From the NCBI GenBank assembly GCA_945904015.1, contig CAMDPK010000006.1:1-64000 (forward strand): a stretch of DNA of 64,000 nt, written 5' to 3'. Shown here in pieces: positions 62,019 to 64,000 of the stretch (position 1 is the stretch's first letter; each line of letters starts with the position of its first letter). The notes under the pieces were generated by a model that was not told the origin of the DNA, did not search any database, and worked only from the letters and a program-made list of their open reading frames with translations. The stretch comes from Candidatus Kuenenia stuttgartensis. Its GTDB lineage: Bacteria > Planctomycetota > Planctomycetia > Planctomycetales > Planctomycetaceae. The position numbers were made by a program, and so were the translations under genes.

Positions 62019-63107
62019 TCAGTGCGCTGCAAACCAGGACTGAATGACCACAATCACTCCGTACGACAACGCGGCAACAATCCCAGACGCCGGGATTGTC
62101 AGGATCCACGCCCAAATCACACGACGGGCAATCCCCCACTGGACTGCTGAGAATCGTTGAACGGCGCCGACTCCGATAATCGCCCCCGTAATCGTGTGCG
62201 TCGTGCTGACAGGAATCCCCATGTAGGCCGTGCCGAACAGCGCCACGGCAGCGGCCGTTTCGGCGCAGGCACCGCTGTACGGCCGCAGCTTGGCGATCTT
62301 CAGGCCCATCGTCTTCACGATGCGCCAGCCGCCGCACAACGTCCCGAGGCCGATCGCCAGGTGGCAGACCAGCACGATCCAAAATGGAAACGTCTCTTTG
62401 CCAGATTCAAAGCCGAGCTGCCGTTCCTTCCACAGCGTCGCGTACAGCAACGCGGCGACGATGCCCATTGTCTTTTGTGCGTCGTTGGTGCCGTGTCCCA
62501 GACTGAATGCGGCGGCAGAACCGAGTTGCACAACTCGAAACCACCGATCCACTCTGGAGGGAAGTGCCCGCCGAAATGTCCACAGCAAAGCCACGATGAA
62601 GATTAAGGCCAGCACCAGTCCCACGAACGGCGAGATCACAATGTATTGCACCGTCTTGATAAAACGGTCCCATTGCAACACGCCGGAAAACTTCGCCGCG
62701 TGGGCCATTGCCGCTCCGCCGAACCCACCCAGCAATGCGTGCGATGAACTGGTGGGAAGACCGACATACCATGTGATCAGATCCCATACGATGGCCCCGA
62801 TCAATCCGGCCAAGATCACGTCGGGCGTCACAAACTCCTTATGCACCATCTTGCCGACGGTGTTGGCGATCGCGACGCCAAACACCCATGCGGCTGCAAA
62901 ATTCCACCACGCCGCCCACAACACCGCCGGCAGCGGCCGAAGCACCCGCGTGCCGACCACCGTCGCGATCGAGTTGGCCGCATCGTGAAAACCGTTGATG
63001 AAATCGAACGCCAGAGCCACCACGAGAATGAACAGCACATACGGATTCTGCGCGATTTGCCCCATATCGCGCACGAATTCTCCAAAGACCTGATCAATCA
63101 CTTCCAT
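62019..63107 (-). CDS. pit: PiT-family inorganic phosphate transporter
   Basis: 362 residues from ATG 63107. Both family signatures are present: GFHDAANSIATVVGTRVL near the N-terminus and GHGTNDAQKTMGIVAALL in the second half, with TSSSHALLGGFGGA and VSTTHTITGAIIG as the repeated S/T-S/T-H motifs. About ten membrane segments. Low-affinity phosphate uptake coupled to protons or sodium. The DUF47 partner gene lies 39 bp upstream. Confidence 0.96.
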   Translation of the reverse strand: MEVIDQVFGEFVRDMGQIAQNPYVLFILVVALAFDFINGFHDAANSIATVVGTRVLRPLPAVLWAAWWNFAAAWVFGVAIANTVGKMVHKEFVTPDVILAGLIGAIVWDLITWYVGLPTSSSHALLGGFGGAAMAHAAKFSGVLQWDRFIKTVQYIVISPFVGLVLALIFIVALLWTFRRALPSRVDRWFRVVQLGSAAAFSLGHGTNDAQKTMGIVAALLYATLWKERQLGFESGKETFPFWIVLVCHLAIGLGTLCGGWRIVKTMGLKIAKLRPYSGACAETAAAVALFGTAYMGIPVSTTHTITGAIIGVGAVQRFSAVQWGIARRVIWAWILTIPASGIVAALSYGVIVVIQSWFAAH

Positions 63108-63146
63108 TCGCAGTCGCTCCAGTTTGGCAAGGTGCAGTCGAATCGC

Positions 63147-63779
63147 TCAACTTGCCTTCACGACGATCTCGTTGATCACGTGCGCCACGTCGCGGCAGGC
63201 ATCAACGGTGTTTTCCAGCCACGCATACACTTCTCGCTGTTTGATGAACGTCATGATCTCCGGCGGGGCGGCGAACAAGTCCGCCTCGACGTTGCGATAC
63301 ACTTCGTCGGCCATGTTCTCCAGCCGGCTGATCTCGCGCAACTCGATAGCCATCTTCTCTGAACTGATTTGCTTGTTCTTGCGGAGCATACTCACGGCCC
63401 GTTGCACATGGTTGCACGACTCTTGAATGATGAGCGCCATCTTGACCGCTTCAGGCGTCGGCTTTTCGATGCCGAACGCGGTCAGCCGAAACGCGGCCTC
63501 TTCCATGTTGTCGAGCACGTCATCGAGGCTCGTGGCGAGCGTGTGAATGCCCTCGCGGTCGAACGGCGTAATGAACGTACGGCCGAGCGACGTCAGAATT
63601 CCCGCGACGGCGATATCGCACTTGTGCTCCAGCTCGCGAATCTCGTTCATGCGCCGTTCGCGGTGATCGAAGTGGTCCACGAGTTCCGCAAACGTCTGTG
63701 CCGCAGTGACGATGATCTTGGTCACAGCATCGAACTGGTCGAAGAATTTCTGTTCCCGCGGAATCAAAGAGAATCGCAT
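63147..63779 (-). CDS. DUF47 / PhoU-like accessory protein of the Pit transporter
   Basis: ATG 63779 with AAGGAG 6 bp upstream; 210 residues. All-helical DUF47 (TIGR00153) protein: REQKFFDQFDAVTKIIVTAA, EIRELEHKCDIAVAGILTSL, TPFDREGIHTLATSLDDVLD and NMEEAAFRL. Members sit next to pit genes and modulate them. Forms an operon with pit; upstream are four 11-bp-spaced repeats like a Pho box. Confidence 0.95.
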   Translation of the reverse strand: MRFSLIPREQKFFDQFDAVTKIIVTAAQTFAELVDHFDHRERRMNEIRELEHKCDIAVAGILTSLGRTFITPFDREGIHTLATSLDDVLDNMEEAAFRLTAFGIEKPTPEAVKMALIIQESCNHVQRAVSMLRKNKQISSEKMAIELREISRLENMADEVYRNVEADLFAAPPEIMTFIKQREVYAWLENTVDACRDVAHVINEIVVKAS

Positions 63780-63828
63780 GGTGCTCCTTGAGAGTACAAC
63801 AAAGTTAAATAGCGGCCTTCGATAGGTC

Positions 63829-63867
63829 TTCACGCAAACTTTACGAGTTTTTCACGAAAACTTCACG
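63829..63867. promoter_or_regulatory. Probable Pho box: four direct repeats at 11-bp spacing
   Basis: TTCACG at 63829, TTTACG at 63840, TTCACG at 63851 and TTCACG at 63862, each separated by exactly 5 bp of A/T-rich or mixed sequence. An 11-bp period with a TTnAC core is the arrangement bound by PhoP/PhoB response regulators. It lies 50-88 bp ahead of the DUF47-pit operon and just after the PhoR-like gene. Confidence 0.8.
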
Positions 63868-63900
63868 AGCCACAATCTACTCGGACGGCGAACCGACTCG

Positions 63901-63924
63901 CAACTCGGTCACACCGACGAGTTG
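63901..63924. terminator. Hairpin at the end of the PhoR-like gene
   Basis: CAACTCG (63901-63907) pairs with CGAGTTG (63918-63924) around a 10-nt loop. It overlaps the stop codon of the minus-strand kinase gene. No T-run; a terminator role is tentative. Confidence 0.45.
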
Positions 63925-64000
63925 TTCACTGCGGGCAGTCGAACAGCGAAAGTGCTGCCGCGTCCGAGTTCGCTGGCGACTTCCACCGAGCCGGCGAAAA
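63909..64000 (-). CDS. Sensor histidine kinase, C-terminal end only (PhoR-like)
   Basis: The last 29 codons of a minus-strand gene that enters from beyond the window: FAGSVEVASELGRGSTFAVR, LPAVNNSSV, stop at 63909-63911. GSVEVxSELGxGSTFxVxLP is the G2 box and final strand of a histidine kinase ATPase domain. Position next to the pit and pst genes suggests PhoR; the rest of the protein is not visible. Confidence 0.85.
   Translation of the reverse strand, partial: FAGSVEVASELGRGSTFAVRLPAVNNSSV

Overview
The window is roughly 60% G+C by eye and gene-dense. It reads as a chromosome segment of a planctomycete (Planctomycetota). The signs are a CRTAC1/ASPIC-UnbV protein, a long secretin-N-repeat protein, ECF-type sigma factors beside GTPases and a Ser/Thr kinase, MoxR plus DUF58, a beta-RFAP synthase (tetrahydromethanopterin pathway) and a cytochrome b fused to c-type cytochrome. 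I saw no rRNA, tRNA, CRISPR array, prophage or intact insertion sequence.

Layout. 1-1400: decayed end with a transposase remnant and a broken gene. 1.4-9.9 kb: DUF4304-like protein, exported beta-propeller, CRTAC1 protein, ECF sigma factor and a tandem pair of membrane-associated GTPases. 9.9-18.6 kb: coiled-coil membrane protein, DNA polymerase I, exported protein, and a secretin-N-domain protein split by a frameshift in a run of nine C/G. 19-28 kb: Ser/Thr kinase, then two ABC-2 exporter systems, one led by a GntR/YtrA-type repressor with a visible operator. 28-35.6 kb: MoxR, DUF58, rhomboid-TPR, a sigma factor, metK and an amidase. 35.7-47 kb: M20 amidohydrolase, TIM-barrel epimerase, archaemetzincin, FGE-like protein, KDPG aldolase, clpX, an orphan double ABC ATPase and a DUF374 acyltransferase. 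47-51 kb: D-aminoacylase, then an AT-richer pair (PD-(D/E)XK nuclease plus partner), isochorismatase-like hydrolase and beta-RFAP synthase. 52-54.6 kb: Rieske and cytochrome b of a bc-type complex. 54.7-64 kb: nrnA, ribF and a phosphate regulon (phoU, pstB, pstA, pstC, pstS, a PiT transporter, its DUF47 partner and the end of a PhoR-like kinase), with four 11-bp-spaced repeats resembling a Pho box.

The most striking signal is about thirty palindromic elements in some twenty sequence families, each with long near-perfect arms (commonly 20-30 nt) and a variable loop. Most lie between genes. Several are inserted in frame inside conserved proteins: GTPase, DNA polymerase I (two different families), the secretin-N protein and a membrane protein. 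One family encodes the same peptide (VGQVSNLP...GQVGNLPH) in three unrelated genes. Others supply start codons (polA, D-aminoacylase with its signal peptide) or stop codons (kinase, metK, beta-RFAP synthase). This resembles the Rickettsia palindromic elements but with many co-existing families. All functional names rest on motifs read by eye, without database searches.
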